A stretch of 64,000 nucleotides of DNA from Actinomycetales bacterium (GTDB lineage: Bacteria > Actinomycetota > Actinomycetes > Actinomycetales > Dermatophilaceae), in assembly GCA_016715285.1 (NCBI GenBank), contig JADKAO010000001.1:124001-188000 (forward strand). Reading direction: 5' to 3'. This document shows positions 55,761 to 63,769 of the stretch, one piece after another; the first letter of the stretch is position 1, and every line of letters begins with the position of its first letter. The position numbers and the translations under genes are program-made. The notes beneath the pieces were generated by a model that was given only the letters and a program-made list of their open reading frames with translations, did not search any database and was not told the origin of the DNA.

Positions 55761-56474
55761 ATGAACCTCATGACTCGCCCGAACGTGCCCTTGGCCAACC
55801 TGAGCCCACGGGCACAACTCAGGGCGGGGCGGCTGGGTCGCCGCCTCCCGCAGCTGGTCATCGGCCTCATGCTCTACGGCGTCTCGATGGCGATGATGGT
55901 GCGCGGCGGGCTCGGGCTCAACCCGTGGGACGTCTTCCACGCGGGGCTCACTACCCGCGCCCCGATGTCCTTCGGCGAAATCACGATCATCGTTGGCGCG
56001 CTCGTCCTGCTGCTGTGGATCCCTCTGCGCCAATGGCCGGGCCTGGGCACGATCGCCAACGTCTTCGTGATCGGAGTGTCCGTTGACGCCGCACTGAGCC
56101 TCATCCCCACGCCGACGACGCTCGCCCCAAGAGCCGCGCTCCTCGTCGGCGGGGTGGTGCTCAACGGTCTTGCGGGCGGTCTGTACATCGGGAGCCAACT
56201 CGGTCCCGGCCCGCGCGACGGTCTGATGACCGGCTTCGCGCGCCGCACCGGGTGGTCACTGCGGCTCGTGCGCACGGGCATCGAAGTCGCGGTGCTTGTG
56301 GTCGGCTGGTTCCTCGGCGGCACGGTCGGCATCGGCACGATCCTGTATGCCGTGGCGATCGGTCCGCTGGTCCACTTCTTCCTGCCGATCTGCACGGTGC
56401 CGCTCATCGGCCACCAGGATCAGTCGGAAGATGCAGCGGCTACACCGCGTGCGACAACAGGAACGCGAGAATGA
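55761..56474 (+). CDS. yczE: YczE/YitT-family membrane protein
   Basis: 237 residues with about five to six transmembrane helices. LVIGLMLYGVSMAMMVRGGL and GLGLNPWDVFHAGL are the YczE signatures, and YIGSQLGPGPRDGLMTG is conserved. Function is unknown; it may export a vitamin- or amino-compound sensed by YczR (inference). ATG 55761 or 55770. Its 3' end overlaps the convergent ZIP gene by 35 bp. Confidence 0.85.
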   Translation: MNLMTRPNVPLANLSPRAQLRAGRLGRRLPQLVIGLMLYGVSMAMMVRGGLGLNPWDVFHAGLTTRAPMSFGEITIIVGALVLLLWIPLRQWPGLGTIANVFVIGVSVDAALSLIPTPTTLAPRAALLVGGVVLNGLAGGLYIGSQLGPGPRDGLMTGFARRTGWSLRLVRTGIEVAVLVVGWFLGGTVGIGTILYAVAIGPLVHFFLPICTVPLIGHQDQSEDAAATPRATTGTRE

Positions 56475-57174
56475 AGCCCGCCACGATCAACAGCCCGACG
56501 AGCTTGCCCGCGTGCTCGGTCGCCTCAGGGACCATGGTGTCGCCGAGCATCGTAATGATCGCTCCTGCTGCAAAACACTGGACAAACGCCAGCGCTTCGG
56601 GCGATGCCGAGCCGAGCACGGCATACCCGAGCGCGGCAGCGATCGCGGAGACGACTGCGACCGCGCCCCACAACCCGAGGATGTAGCGGGTGCTCCGGTC
56701 CGCGGCCTTGAGGCCCGCGGAGGCCGACATCGACTCGGGCACGTTGGAGAGGAAAACAGCCGCGACCATCGCGACGCCAACTTCGCCGCCGCCGAGCAGA
56801 CTCGACCCGATCGCCGCAGACTCCGGTATGCCGTCCAGCAGCGCACCGAGGACGAGCGCCATCGCGCCACCTTGGCTGGCATGGGTCTGGGCGATCGGGC
56901 TCTTGCGCCTGTGGCCACCGCGGTTGTCGACGAGCCAGTCACCAACAAAGAAGGTCAACGCGCCGGCGGTCAGGCCGAACATCACGGCCTTTGACCCGCC
57001 GCCCTCGAAGGCTTCGAGCGTGAGTTCAAAGGAGACCGCGCTGAGGAGCACCCCGGCGCCGAAGGCCATGACGAGGCCAATGGTTCGGTTGGATGCGCGC
57101 GCGTAGAGACCGAGGAGCGCGCCGACGATGAGCGCGGCACCCCCCACGAATCCCCAGAACGCCGCGGTCAGCAT
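56440..57174 (-). CDS. ZIP-family metal transporter
   Basis: 244 residues with eight predicted helices. The metal-binding helices read LGALLDGIPESAAIG and FLSNVPESMSASAG, where HxxPE-type motifs are replaced by DGIPES and NVPES. A His-poor loop containing NRGGHRRK lies between helices 3 and 4. It imports Zn2+ or Fe2+; proximity to znuABC-zur is notable. ATG 57174 is fixed by the first helix. Confidence 0.85.
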   Translation of the reverse strand: MLTAAFWGFVGGAALIVGALLGLYARASNRTIGLVMAFGAGVLLSAVSFELTLEAFEGGGSKAVMFGLTAGALTFFVGDWLVDNRGGHRRKSPIAQTHASQGGAMALVLGALLDGIPESAAIGSSLLGGGEVGVAMVAAVFLSNVPESMSASAGLKAADRSTRYILGLWGAVAVVSAIAAALGYAVLGSASPEALAFVQCFAAGAIITMLGDTMVPEATEHAGKLVGLLIVAGFILAFLLSHAV

Positions 57175-57291
57175 GGGCGGAAGTGTAGGTGACCCTGTGG
57201 ATGACGACGGGCGCCCGCGCCGTGCCCTTGCCATACTTTGGGCGAGAGCTAGGAGAGTTCTCGTGAGTGTGGGCTGAGACAGGGGCAGCGC

Positions 57292-57910
57292 ATGGCTAGG
57301 ACACGGTGGTCGTTAGGCGCAGTGGTGAGCGGGATCTGCTGCGGCGCGCTCGGCCTCGGGGTGTACGACCACGGGGACGGACAGTGGCCGTCCTCATCGC
57401 CGTCGACGGGTCGGTGACGACACCGTCGCCACGAGTGCCGTGCCGACGACGTCCTCAAGTCCGTCGACAACTGCGACGGTGCTGCCTCTGCCGGTGGATC
57501 TGCCTGCTGCGGCAAAAGAGCACTCCGCCGCCGGTGCGGAAGCCTTCGTGCGCTTCTTCTACCGCCAGATGAATCGCGCGTGGACTGAACCAACAACGGG
57601 ACTCATTCCACCGCTCTGCCTGAGTTCCTCAAAGAGTTGTTCAGGGATCGAGGACGTGGCAATTGGGTTGAGGCGCGACGGGCACCGGTACTCAGGAGAC
57701 CCTCTCACGATCTCGACGGTCGTGCCTCTGGGTGCGGGTAGTCCGAGCTCATTAGCTGTTGATGTGAGAGGACAACAAGAACGGCGAGATGTTCTCGACA
57801 TGCAAGGCAAGGTCGTTCTCACTGATTCGCAAAAGCCAGCGCACTTCGAAGTACAACTTGTCTGGTTCCAGGACGGATGGCGAGTTGCGACGATCAAAGG
57901 TGTGGACTGA
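57292..57910 (+). pseudogene. DUF6318-type exported protein, frameshifted
   Basis: ATG 57292 opens MARTRWSLGAVVSGICCGAL, a signal-like segment with vicinal Cys, and stops at TGA after STGR (~57415). The rest (VPTTSSSPSTTATVLPLPVD, then GAEAFVRFFYRQMNRAW and FEVQLVWFQDGWRV) continues in the next frame to 57910. The Ser/Thr linker followed by AEAFVRFFYRQMN resembles DUF6318 proteins from actinobacteria. One extra base near 57405-57413 explains it. Function unknown; it overlaps the next gene by 1 nt. Confidence 0.65.
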
Positions 57911-58785
57911 TGGCGCGGTGCCGGGCGCCGTCCCTGGTTGTCTTGGTGCTGGTGTTCCTCGCGTGCGGAGGTGCGCTAGCGCGAGCTGACGCGGTTGGTG
58001 AGAACCGTTCAGACGGGGCCGTCGTCCGGCTCTCCGAGAGTGAGTCGGGCAACTTGCCGACGGCACCGCCTGTAGCGCCGGCGGATTTGAGCGCGAGTGC
58101 CAGCCCCCAGCCGAGGTATGAGTACCGATTCGCGAGCGCGTGTGAGCGGGTGGCGGGCACGATGGGTGATACCAATTGTGTCTGGGCGATGCTGGCCTGC
58201 CCGGGGACCGACGGGCCTGGGCCGCTTGTCGACATCTTCCGGCGCACAGTCGTGGGCGCAACGCCCACAACGGGGTGGAGTCAGGTCGGCAGCACCTGCT
58301 ATCCACCGCGTGGCGCGCCGGCTGTCACATGGCGATGATCCGCGAGGCCTTCCATCTCCAAGTGGGCGACTCCGCAGATCGCGACTCAGCCTGAGGGCAA
58401 CATCACCTTGGTCAACCTCAAGACGTTCTACCGCGTGGGGTGGTCAGCGGAAGGATTTGAGCCAGGCGAGGTGGATGCCCTCGATCCCGGTCGCATGCTC
58501 GGCCACCAGGTTGAGATCCGCCCGCGGGTGCAGTCCTTCACCTATGTGTTCGGGGATGGCACATCGTCGCCGCCCACAACCTCGCTTGGCGGGGTTTACC
58601 CGAAGGGTGACATCGTGCACTCCTACGCAAAGTCCGGTCAGTATGCCGCCCGCGTTGACGTGACGTGGACCGCTGACTTCCGGATCAATGGAGGAGCCTG
58701 GGCGCCGATCCCGGATCAGGTGGTCGTGCCGGGTCCGGTGACGCAGGTGACAGTCAAGACCGCGAAAGCAGTTCTCGTGCGTTGA
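57910..58785 (+). pseudogene. PKD-like secreted protein with two compensating frameshifts
   Basis: ATG 57910 opens a signal peptide (RAPSLVVLVLVFLACGGALA). The first part ends YPPRGAPAVT and stops at TGA 58336. The family continuation MAMIREAFHLQ lies one frame back, and ATPQIATQPEGNITLVNLKT returns to the first frame. A missing base at ~58328 and an extra G at 58362 restore 291 residues. The C-terminal part (FTYVFGDGTSSPPTTSLGG, then VTHRY-like IVHSYAKSGQY) is the PKD-type beta domain usually paired with DUF6318 genes. Probably decayed, or base-call errors. Confidence 0.7.
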
Positions 58786-58878
58786 CGGGCGAGGCCTAAG
58801 ACCACGCCAGAATTGACGCGCCAGAGAGGGACGCACTCCCTCGGCTAGGCGTCCCCGTGTTGCCGAACAGCGCCCCGG

Positions 58879-59262
58879 CTAACAGGAGGCGCAGACTCCG
58901 ACCAACTCGACGGTATGCCGTACCTCCCGGAAGCCGTGCTCTGCGCTGACCCGCGCGGCCCAGGTTTCGACAGCCGGGCCGTCTACCTCGACCGTGCGGC
59001 CGCAGTGTCGACAGAGCAGATGGTGATGGTGGTCGTCGGTCGAACAGTGGCGATAGACCGCCTCGCCCTCGTCGGTCCGCAAGACGTCGATCTCGCCCGT
59101 GGCAGCAAGGGCAGCGAGCGTGCGATAGACGGTCGCCAACCCCACCGTCGCGCCCTCGGCCCGCAAGCGTGTGTGCAGTTGTTGGGCCGACGTGAAGTCC
59201 TCGGACCGCTGCAGGCCGGCCAAGACCGTCGCCTGTTGACGCGTGAGCTTGCGGGCGGTCAT
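58879..59262 (-). CDS. zur: Zinc uptake regulator Zur (Fur family)
   Basis: 127 residues. The winged helix is FTSAQQLHTRLRAEGATVGL then ATVYRTLAALA. The metal sites are HCSTDDHHHHLLCRHCGRTV and the terminal GVCASC, giving two CxxC pairs for structural zinc. The Zur assignment rests on linkage to znuACB and the zinc-type box before znuA. GAGGG 8 nt upstream supports ATG 59262. It follows znuB in the same direction, probably with a 4-nt ATGA overlap. Confidence 0.9.
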   Translation of the reverse strand: MTARKLTRQQATVLAGLQRSEDFTSAQQLHTRLRAEGATVGLATVYRTLAALAATGEIDVLRTDEGEAVYRHCSTDDHHHHLLCRHCGRTVEVDGPAVETWAARVSAEHGFREVRHTVELVGVCASC

Positions 59263-60409
59263 CGCGTGCCCTCGCGTGGGGCCGGTGACTCGGCACGCTG
59301 GGCTGGCTGGCCACCAGACGGCGTACCCGGTCGGAGCCCGCCCGAGGAGATGTGGGGGCGGCGTGGTCGGCATGCCCGTAATGGCCGGCATGCCCGGCAT
59401 GCCCGGCATGCCCGTCGCGCTCAACGTGGTCGGCGAGCTCAGCATGGTCGGCGTGCTCGTCGTAATGGCCGAGATGAGGGGCATGCAGATGACCGTCGTG
59501 CAGATAGTCGACGTGGTCGTCATGGGGGATCGCCTCATGGCCACAGTCAGGCCCGTGCTCGTGCCCGTGGCCTTCAGCCTCACGGTGGCCCCGACGCCGA
59601 CCGCGAGCCCATACGGCTGCACCAACCGCGGCGACCAGATACCACCCGATCGCGATGAGCACGATGGTGCCGCCCGAGGGGGCGTTTGCGGCATACGAGA
59701 TGACGACCCCGCCAACCGACGAAACCAACCCGATCACGACAGCCCACAACAGCGATGACCGGAAGCTACGCCCGAGCACTTGCGCGGCCGCATTAGGCAC
59801 GATCATCAGCGCGCTAATCAGCAACAGCCCGACGACCCGCATCGACACGACAACGGTGATCGCGGTCAGAACCGCGAGGGCGAGGTTGAGCGCCAACACC
59901 GGCATACCGGCCGACCGCGCGTATTCCTCGTCGGAGGCCACGGCATACAGGCGCCAGCGCAGCAGCGAGACCGTGCCGATGATAAGCGCAGTGAGTGCCC
60001 CAAAGACCCAGAGATCACTCGGCTGCACCGTCGTGATCGCACCAAAGAGATATGCCGTGAGGTTGGCGGGGGTGCCCTTGGGTGAGGCCGAGATGATCAC
60101 GACCGAGGCCGCGATACCGCCGTAGAAGATGATCGCGAGCGCGACGTCACCTTGGCTGCGGCCGCTGGTGCGGATGAGCTCGACGACAACCGCCGCCACG
60201 AGGGCGGCAACGAGTGCGGCCCAGACGGGGGAGGAACCGGTCAGCACGCCGACCGCAACGCCCGCGAGCGCCACGTGACCCATGCCGTCGCCGATGAGCG
60301 CGAGGCGCCGTTGAACGAGGAAGATCCCGACCAGCGGTGCCGCGAGGCCGACGAGGAGCGCCGCGAGCAGCGCTCGTTGCATGAAGTCGAGGGCGAGCAT
60401 CTCAGCCAT
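59259..60409 (-). CDS. znuB: Zinc ABC transporter permease ZnuB with His-rich tail, probable frameshift at 3' end
   Basis: An ABC-3 permease: about eight helices from FMQRALLAALLVGLAAPLVG through VVISYAANAPSGG. It is followed by an unusual His/Asp-rich cytoplasmic tail (~75 residues, e.g. HGHEHGPDCGHE, YLHDGHLHAPHLGHYDEH, GHAGHAGHAGHYGHADH). In the present frame it reads on through the whole of zur to 58796. If one base is added in the C5 run (59354-59358 on the plus strand), it stops at TGA overlapping zur's ATG. I prefer that end. GGGAGGA before ATG 60409 supports the start. Confidence 0.82.
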
Positions 60410-61274
60410 GAGTCCTCCCCGATGCGTCATGCGCGGAACGAGGTACCTCGATAGTCACCGGCACGACGCTCCCGCCGTCGGGGTCCTCGAGTTCGTCATC
60501 GTGGTGGTGATGGTTGTGGTCATGCAAGACCGACGTCGAGGTCCGTTCAAAGGTCGCCCGGTCGCCGTCAAAGCGCACCTGACCAGCGTCGATGACAACA
60601 ACGCGGGTCACCAGGTCCTCGAACGCCGCCAACTCATGGGTCACCACGACGATGGTGAGGCCGTGCTCGACAAGGCGCCGCAGCACATCGGCGAGGACGT
60701 GTTGATTGACCGCGTCGACGCCAGCGGTTGGTTCGTCCATCAGGAGGACGTCCGGCTCACCGGCGAGGGCCCGCGCGATGAGGACGCGGCGCTGCTGACC
60801 ACCGGACAGGTCGGCGACGTCGACGGAGGACCGATCGCTGAGGCCGACCAGATCGATGGCACGCTCGACCGCCGCGCGATCAGCCCCGGTGGTGCGGCCC
60901 CACCACGGCTGCCGCGACAGCCGACCGGTTCCGACCACCTCACGGACGGTCGACCGGACCGTGCTCGAGAGGGTATGCCGTTGCGGCACATACCCGATCC
61001 GGGGGTGGTCGTGGAAGTCCGCGCGCGGCATACCGAAGAGGTCGACTTCCCCCGTGAATTGCTGGGCGAGGCCGAGGACGCCCTTGACCACCGTGGACTT
61101 GCCGGAGCCGTTGGAGCCGAGGATCGCCAGGACATCGCCGGGGTTTACGGCGAGGGAGACATCGGTGACGACGGCGCGCTCGCCATAGCCGAAGCTCGCG
61201 TGCCGTAGCTCAATGACGGGTCCCGGGGCGGGGGAGGCCGCTGCGGGGGACGGTGCGGGGGACGGTGCGCTCAC
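60402..61274 (-). CDS. znuC: Zinc ABC transporter ATP-binding protein ZnuC
   Basis: 290 residues. Walker A GSNGSGKSTVVKG, signature DLSGGQQRRVLIARA, Walker B LLMDEPTAGVD, and H-loop VVTHELA. The C-terminus has a His/Asp cluster (HDHNHHHHDDELED), matching that in ZnuB. GTG 61274 overlaps the znuA stop (GTGA), and its stop overlaps the znuB start by 8 nt. Confidence 0.94.
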   Translation of the reverse strand: MSAPSPAPSPAAASPAPGPVIELRHASFGYGERAVVTDVSLAVNPGDVLAILGSNGSGKSTVVKGVLGLAQQFTGEVDLFGMPRADFHDHPRIGYVPQRHTLSSTVRSTVREVVGTGRLSRQPWWGRTTGADRAAVERAIDLVGLSDRSSVDVADLSGGQQRRVLIARALAGEPDVLLMDEPTAGVDAVNQHVLADVLRRLVEHGLTIVVVTHELAAFEDLVTRVVVIDAGQVRFDGDRATFERTSTSVLHDHNHHHHDDELEDPDGGSVVPVTIEVPRSAHDASGRTHG

Positions 61275-62215
61275 GAGCAGCTCTGTCCCGCTCGCAAGGT
61301 GGCGAGGTTGGCTCGCATCACCGAGAGGTAGTCGGTGCCCGCGGAGTTGGTCGTGATGCCTTCGATGGGGTCGAGGACCGCGAGTTTGGCGCCGGTGCTC
61401 GTCGCGACCGTCTGCGCGAACTTGGGTTCGGCGAGGGTCTCGGCGTAAATCGTCGTGACCTTGGCTTGGCGGACCGCGTCACCGACCGCAGCGAGCGCCT
61501 TTGCAGACGGCTCCTGCTCGGGATTGAGGCCGGCGATGCCGACTTGGGTGAGGTTGTAGCGAGCGGCGAGGTAACCAAAGGCCTCGTGGCTGGTCACCAT
61601 GGTGCGGGTCGAGCAAGTCTTCAGACCATCGCTGTATGCCGTGTCAAGCGCGACGAGCTCGGCGCGGAGGGCCTCAGCGTTGGCGCGGTATGCCATGGCG
61701 TGCGGCGGGTCTGCAGCGGCCAACGCGTCGGCAACGGCGCTGACATACGTGGCGTAGTGGGTGGGGTCGAGCCAAAAATGCAGGTCGATCCCTTCATCTG
61801 TGGGGAAGTTGCCGATCACGCCCGGCACCGCCGCGGCGTCGACCACTCGCTGCTCGCTGGTTGCCTGAGCCACGAGCGCATCGACCGCTGGCTGGAAACC
61901 CTTCACTGTGAGGATCACCGACGACTTGCGCAGCGTGGTGACATCAGCGGTGGTCGGCTCGGCATCGTGCGGCTCAGCGCCGGGTTTGGTGAGGTCGAAG
62001 ACGGCGACCGCATCGCCACCGACTCGCTGCGCGGCATACGCGAGGGGGTAGAAGCCCGCGGTGACGGGGAGCTTCCCGGCGGCCGACTCGGCGGCTTCCT
62101 GAGCAGCCCGTGGCGACGAGCATGCGGTGGCGGTGACTGCCGCCGCAGCGAGGACGAGGCTGGAGAGGAAGGCTGTTGCAGAGCGGGACGGACGTCGCAA
62201 TGAAGGGAGTGGCAC
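61271..62215 (-). CDS. znuA: Zinc ABC transporter substrate-binding lipoprotein ZnuA
   Basis: 314 residues (cluster A-I). The signal peptide SATAFLSSLVLAAAAVTATAC ends in a lipobox Cys (residue ~32). Expected metal ligands are EPHDAEP, LHFWLDP, TSHEAFGY and YAETLAEP. The usual His-rich loop is absent and appears to be replaced by His-rich tails on ZnuB and ZnuC. It starts at GTG 62215, essentially at the predicted transcription start. Confidence 0.92.
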   Translation of the reverse strand: MPLPSLRRPSRSATAFLSSLVLAAAAVTATACSSPRAAQEAAESAAGKLPVTAGFYPLAYAAQRVGGDAVAVFDLTKPGAEPHDAEPTTADVTTLRKSSVILTVKGFQPAVDALVAQATSEQRVVDAAAVPGVIGNFPTDEGIDLHFWLDPTHYATYVSAVADALAAADPPHAMAYRANAEALRAELVALDTAYSDGLKTCSTRTMVTSHEAFGYLAARYNLTQVGIAGLNPEQEPSAKALAAVGDAVRQAKVTTIYAETLAEPKFAQTVATSTGAKLAVLDPIEGITTNSAGTDYLSVMRANLATLRAGQSCS

Positions 62216-62221
62216 AGGACG

Positions 62222-62250
62222 ATCATGACGGGAATGAGAATCATTGTCAA
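62222..62250 (-). promoter_or_regulatory. znuA promoter with overlapping Zur-type box; leaderless transcript
   Basis: On the minus strand TTGACA (62250-62245), a 17-bp spacer and CATGAT (62227-62222) form a near-consensus promoter. The box GACAATGATTCTCATTCCC (62248-62230) matches a Fur/Zur 19-mer core AATGATnnTCATT and covers the -35 and spacer. The start site predicted ~7 bp below the -10 falls at GTG 62215, so the mRNA should be leaderless and zinc-repressed. Confidence 0.82.
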
Positions 62251-62260
62251 AGTCAGCCCG

Positions 62261-62435
62261 GAGTCGATACCTGAGGGCGAGGTATGCCGGGTGCTGGGGT
62301 ATCGAATGAGCGGAACTCTTGCGGAGTCGATACCTGAGGGCGAGGTATGCCGGGTGCTGGGGTATCGAATGAGCGGAACCCCTTGAGGAGTCGATACCTG
62401 AGGGCGAGGTATGCCGGGTGAACGGGTATCGAATC
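62261..62435. repeat. Palindromic repeat cluster C (three ~63-bp units containing the octamer)
   Basis: Units begin GAGTCGATACCTGAGGGCGA at 62261, 62324 and 62388 and end GGGTATCGAAT(C/G). Each central region is GGTATGCCGGGTG, so each unit contains one octamer. Units 1 and 2 differ by only a few bases. It fills the divergent gap between znuA and the GNAT gene, just upstream of the znuA promoter. Confidence 0.9.
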
Positions 62436-62495
62436 GGGCGTCGGCGGGGTCTCGGCTTACGCTGGGGGTTACCGAGGCAGATGAGGTGAGCGCCG

Positions 62496-63710
62496 ATGGC
62501 GACGCTTGAGTGGTCCCCGATCGAGCAAGCTGACTTGCGCGGGCTGGTCCACCTCGCGGAGGCATGCCTGCACGCAGACGGGGGCTATCCACCCCTGGCG
62601 ACAGATGAATACATCCAGGCACTCTTCATGAGCGACGTCGGGATTGCGGGCCGTGACGACACCACGGACATCGTCGCGGCCGCAGCGCTGGGCACCAACG
62701 GCGAGCGGCGCACGGCCACCGGACTCGTCCACCCGTCGATGCGTCGGCAGGGGCACGGCGAGATGCTTGTCGAGTGGTGCCGCAAGGAGGCGGGCACCGA
62801 CGATCTGCTCGTGATCGCGGAGACCATGTCGCTTGAGGCCGAGTCGTTGTTCGCCGCCAGCGGGCTCCACCGGGTGTTTGCCGAATCGGTCATGCGACAC
62901 AAGCTCCGGACCCTGCCGCGAGTGCGGCGACCCGACGGCATACATCGGCGTGAGTTCAGCCCCGAGACCGAACTCGACTTCTACACCGCCTTTGTCGGCA
63001 GCTTCGGTGACCGACCGGCATACCGTGCCGTGTCCGCGGAGGAGTGGCTCGCCGACGTGCGGAGCACAGCTGGCTTCCGGCCGGAACTCTCCAGGGTCGC
63101 GCTCACCGATGACGACGAGCCGGTCGGCTTTGTCCTGGTCTCAGATGACTGGATCGATGAGGTCGGGGTCGTGCCCCCATGGCGAGGGAAGGCCCTCGGC
63201 GCCCACCTGGTCGCGCGCTCGCTGACGGCGCTGCGCAAGGCCGGCTCCGAGCGAGTATGGCTCTGCGTCAACGTCGACAACCCGTCGAGGGGCCTCTATG
63301 AGCGGCTCGGCTTCCGGATCAAGGGCACTCGCGCGCGCTACGAGAACCGCGAGACGATCGTCAAACAGATCACAGCCGACCCACCGGAACCCGCCTCAGC
63401 CGAACCCGCCTCAGCGCGGGAAAGCCTGCATGAAGGCGACCGCCACCACGAGCGCGAGGATCGCGACGCGCATGAGCTTCTCGGGGCCAGCGAGTCGCGG
63501 CCACGTGAGATAGATGAGCCACGCGAGGAACGCGGCGACCGCAGCGGTGAAGAGGTAGCCCACCTTGGGGACGAACACCCCGGCCGCCATGAACGCCAGG
63601 ACCCCGAGGAAGGCCGCCACCCGCGGGAGACTGTTGAGGCGCTCGATGAAGGGGGCGGACGCGTGTTCGATCTTGGACCGGAAGGGCAGGCTCACGGGGC
63701 ACAAGGGTAG
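62496..63710 (+). CDS. Tandem GNAT acetyltransferase with antisense-overlapping C-terminal extension
   Basis: 404 residues as read. Residues ~1-140 are a degenerate GNAT domain (ATGLVHPSMRRQGHGEMLVE). Residues ~155-295 are a complete one (IDEVGVVPPWRGKALGAHLV, then VNVDNPSRGLYERLGFRIKG). Two-domain GNATs include mycothiol synthase MshD, but I cannot prove that role. After KQITADPPEPAS, the frame continues ~100 residues, very charged, exactly antisense to the DUF6703 gene; this tail may exist only because the natural stop was lost. GAGGTGAG upstream supports ATG 62496. Confidence 0.78.
   Translation: MATLEWSPIEQADLRGLVHLAEACLHADGGYPPLATDEYIQALFMSDVGIAGRDDTTDIVAAAALGTNGERRTATGLVHPSMRRQGHGEMLVEWCRKEAGTDDLLVIAETMSLEAESLFAASGLHRVFAESVMRHKLRTLPRVRRPDGIHRREFSPETELDFYTAFVGSFGDRPAYRAVSAEEWLADVRSTAGFRPELSRVALTDDDEPVGFVLVSDDWIDEVGVVPPWRGKALGAHLVARSLTALRKAGSERVWLCVNVDNPSRGLYERLGFRIKGTRARYENRETIVKQITADPPEPASAEPASARESLHEGDRHHEREDRDAHELLGASESRPREIDEPREERGDRSGEEVAHLGDEHPGRHERQDPEEGRHPRETVEALDEGGGRVFDLGPEGQAHGAQG
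63411..63695 (-). CDS. DUF6703-like small membrane protein
   Basis: 94 residues with three hydrophobic helices (VAAFLGVLAFMAAGVFVP, LFTAAVAAFLAWLIYLTW, LMRVAILALVVAVAFMQAF). The pattern RLNSLPRV then AWLIYLTWPRL fits DUF6703. Function unknown. GTG 63695 is the likely start. It lies wholly within the antisense tail of the GNAT frame; gene-like hydrophobicity favours this strand as the real one. Confidence 0.65.
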   Translation of the reverse strand: MSLPFRSKIEHASAPFIERLNSLPRVAAFLGVLAFMAAGVFVPKVGYLFTAAVAAFLAWLIYLTWPRLAGPEKLMRVAILALVVAVAFMQAFPR

Positions 63711-63769
63711 ACGCACGGCATACGGGCTGGGTTCAGGAGGGGGCGCGCCGGGCCGATAACCTGTCCCTT

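Noticed and set aside
55707..56198. N-terminal extension of the MocR ORF
   Set aside because: It reads antisense to yczE; homology to GntR regulators starts after ATG 55706.
58796..59258. 544-residue ZnuB covering zur in another frame
   Set aside because: The extra ~150 residues have no family match and lie over the well-conserved zur gene; a one-base correction gives an ATGA overlap.
21041..62435. Repeat clusters A-C as CRISPR arrays
   Set aside because: Only 3-4 units, palindromic arms with conserved interiors rather than unique spacers, and no cas genes.
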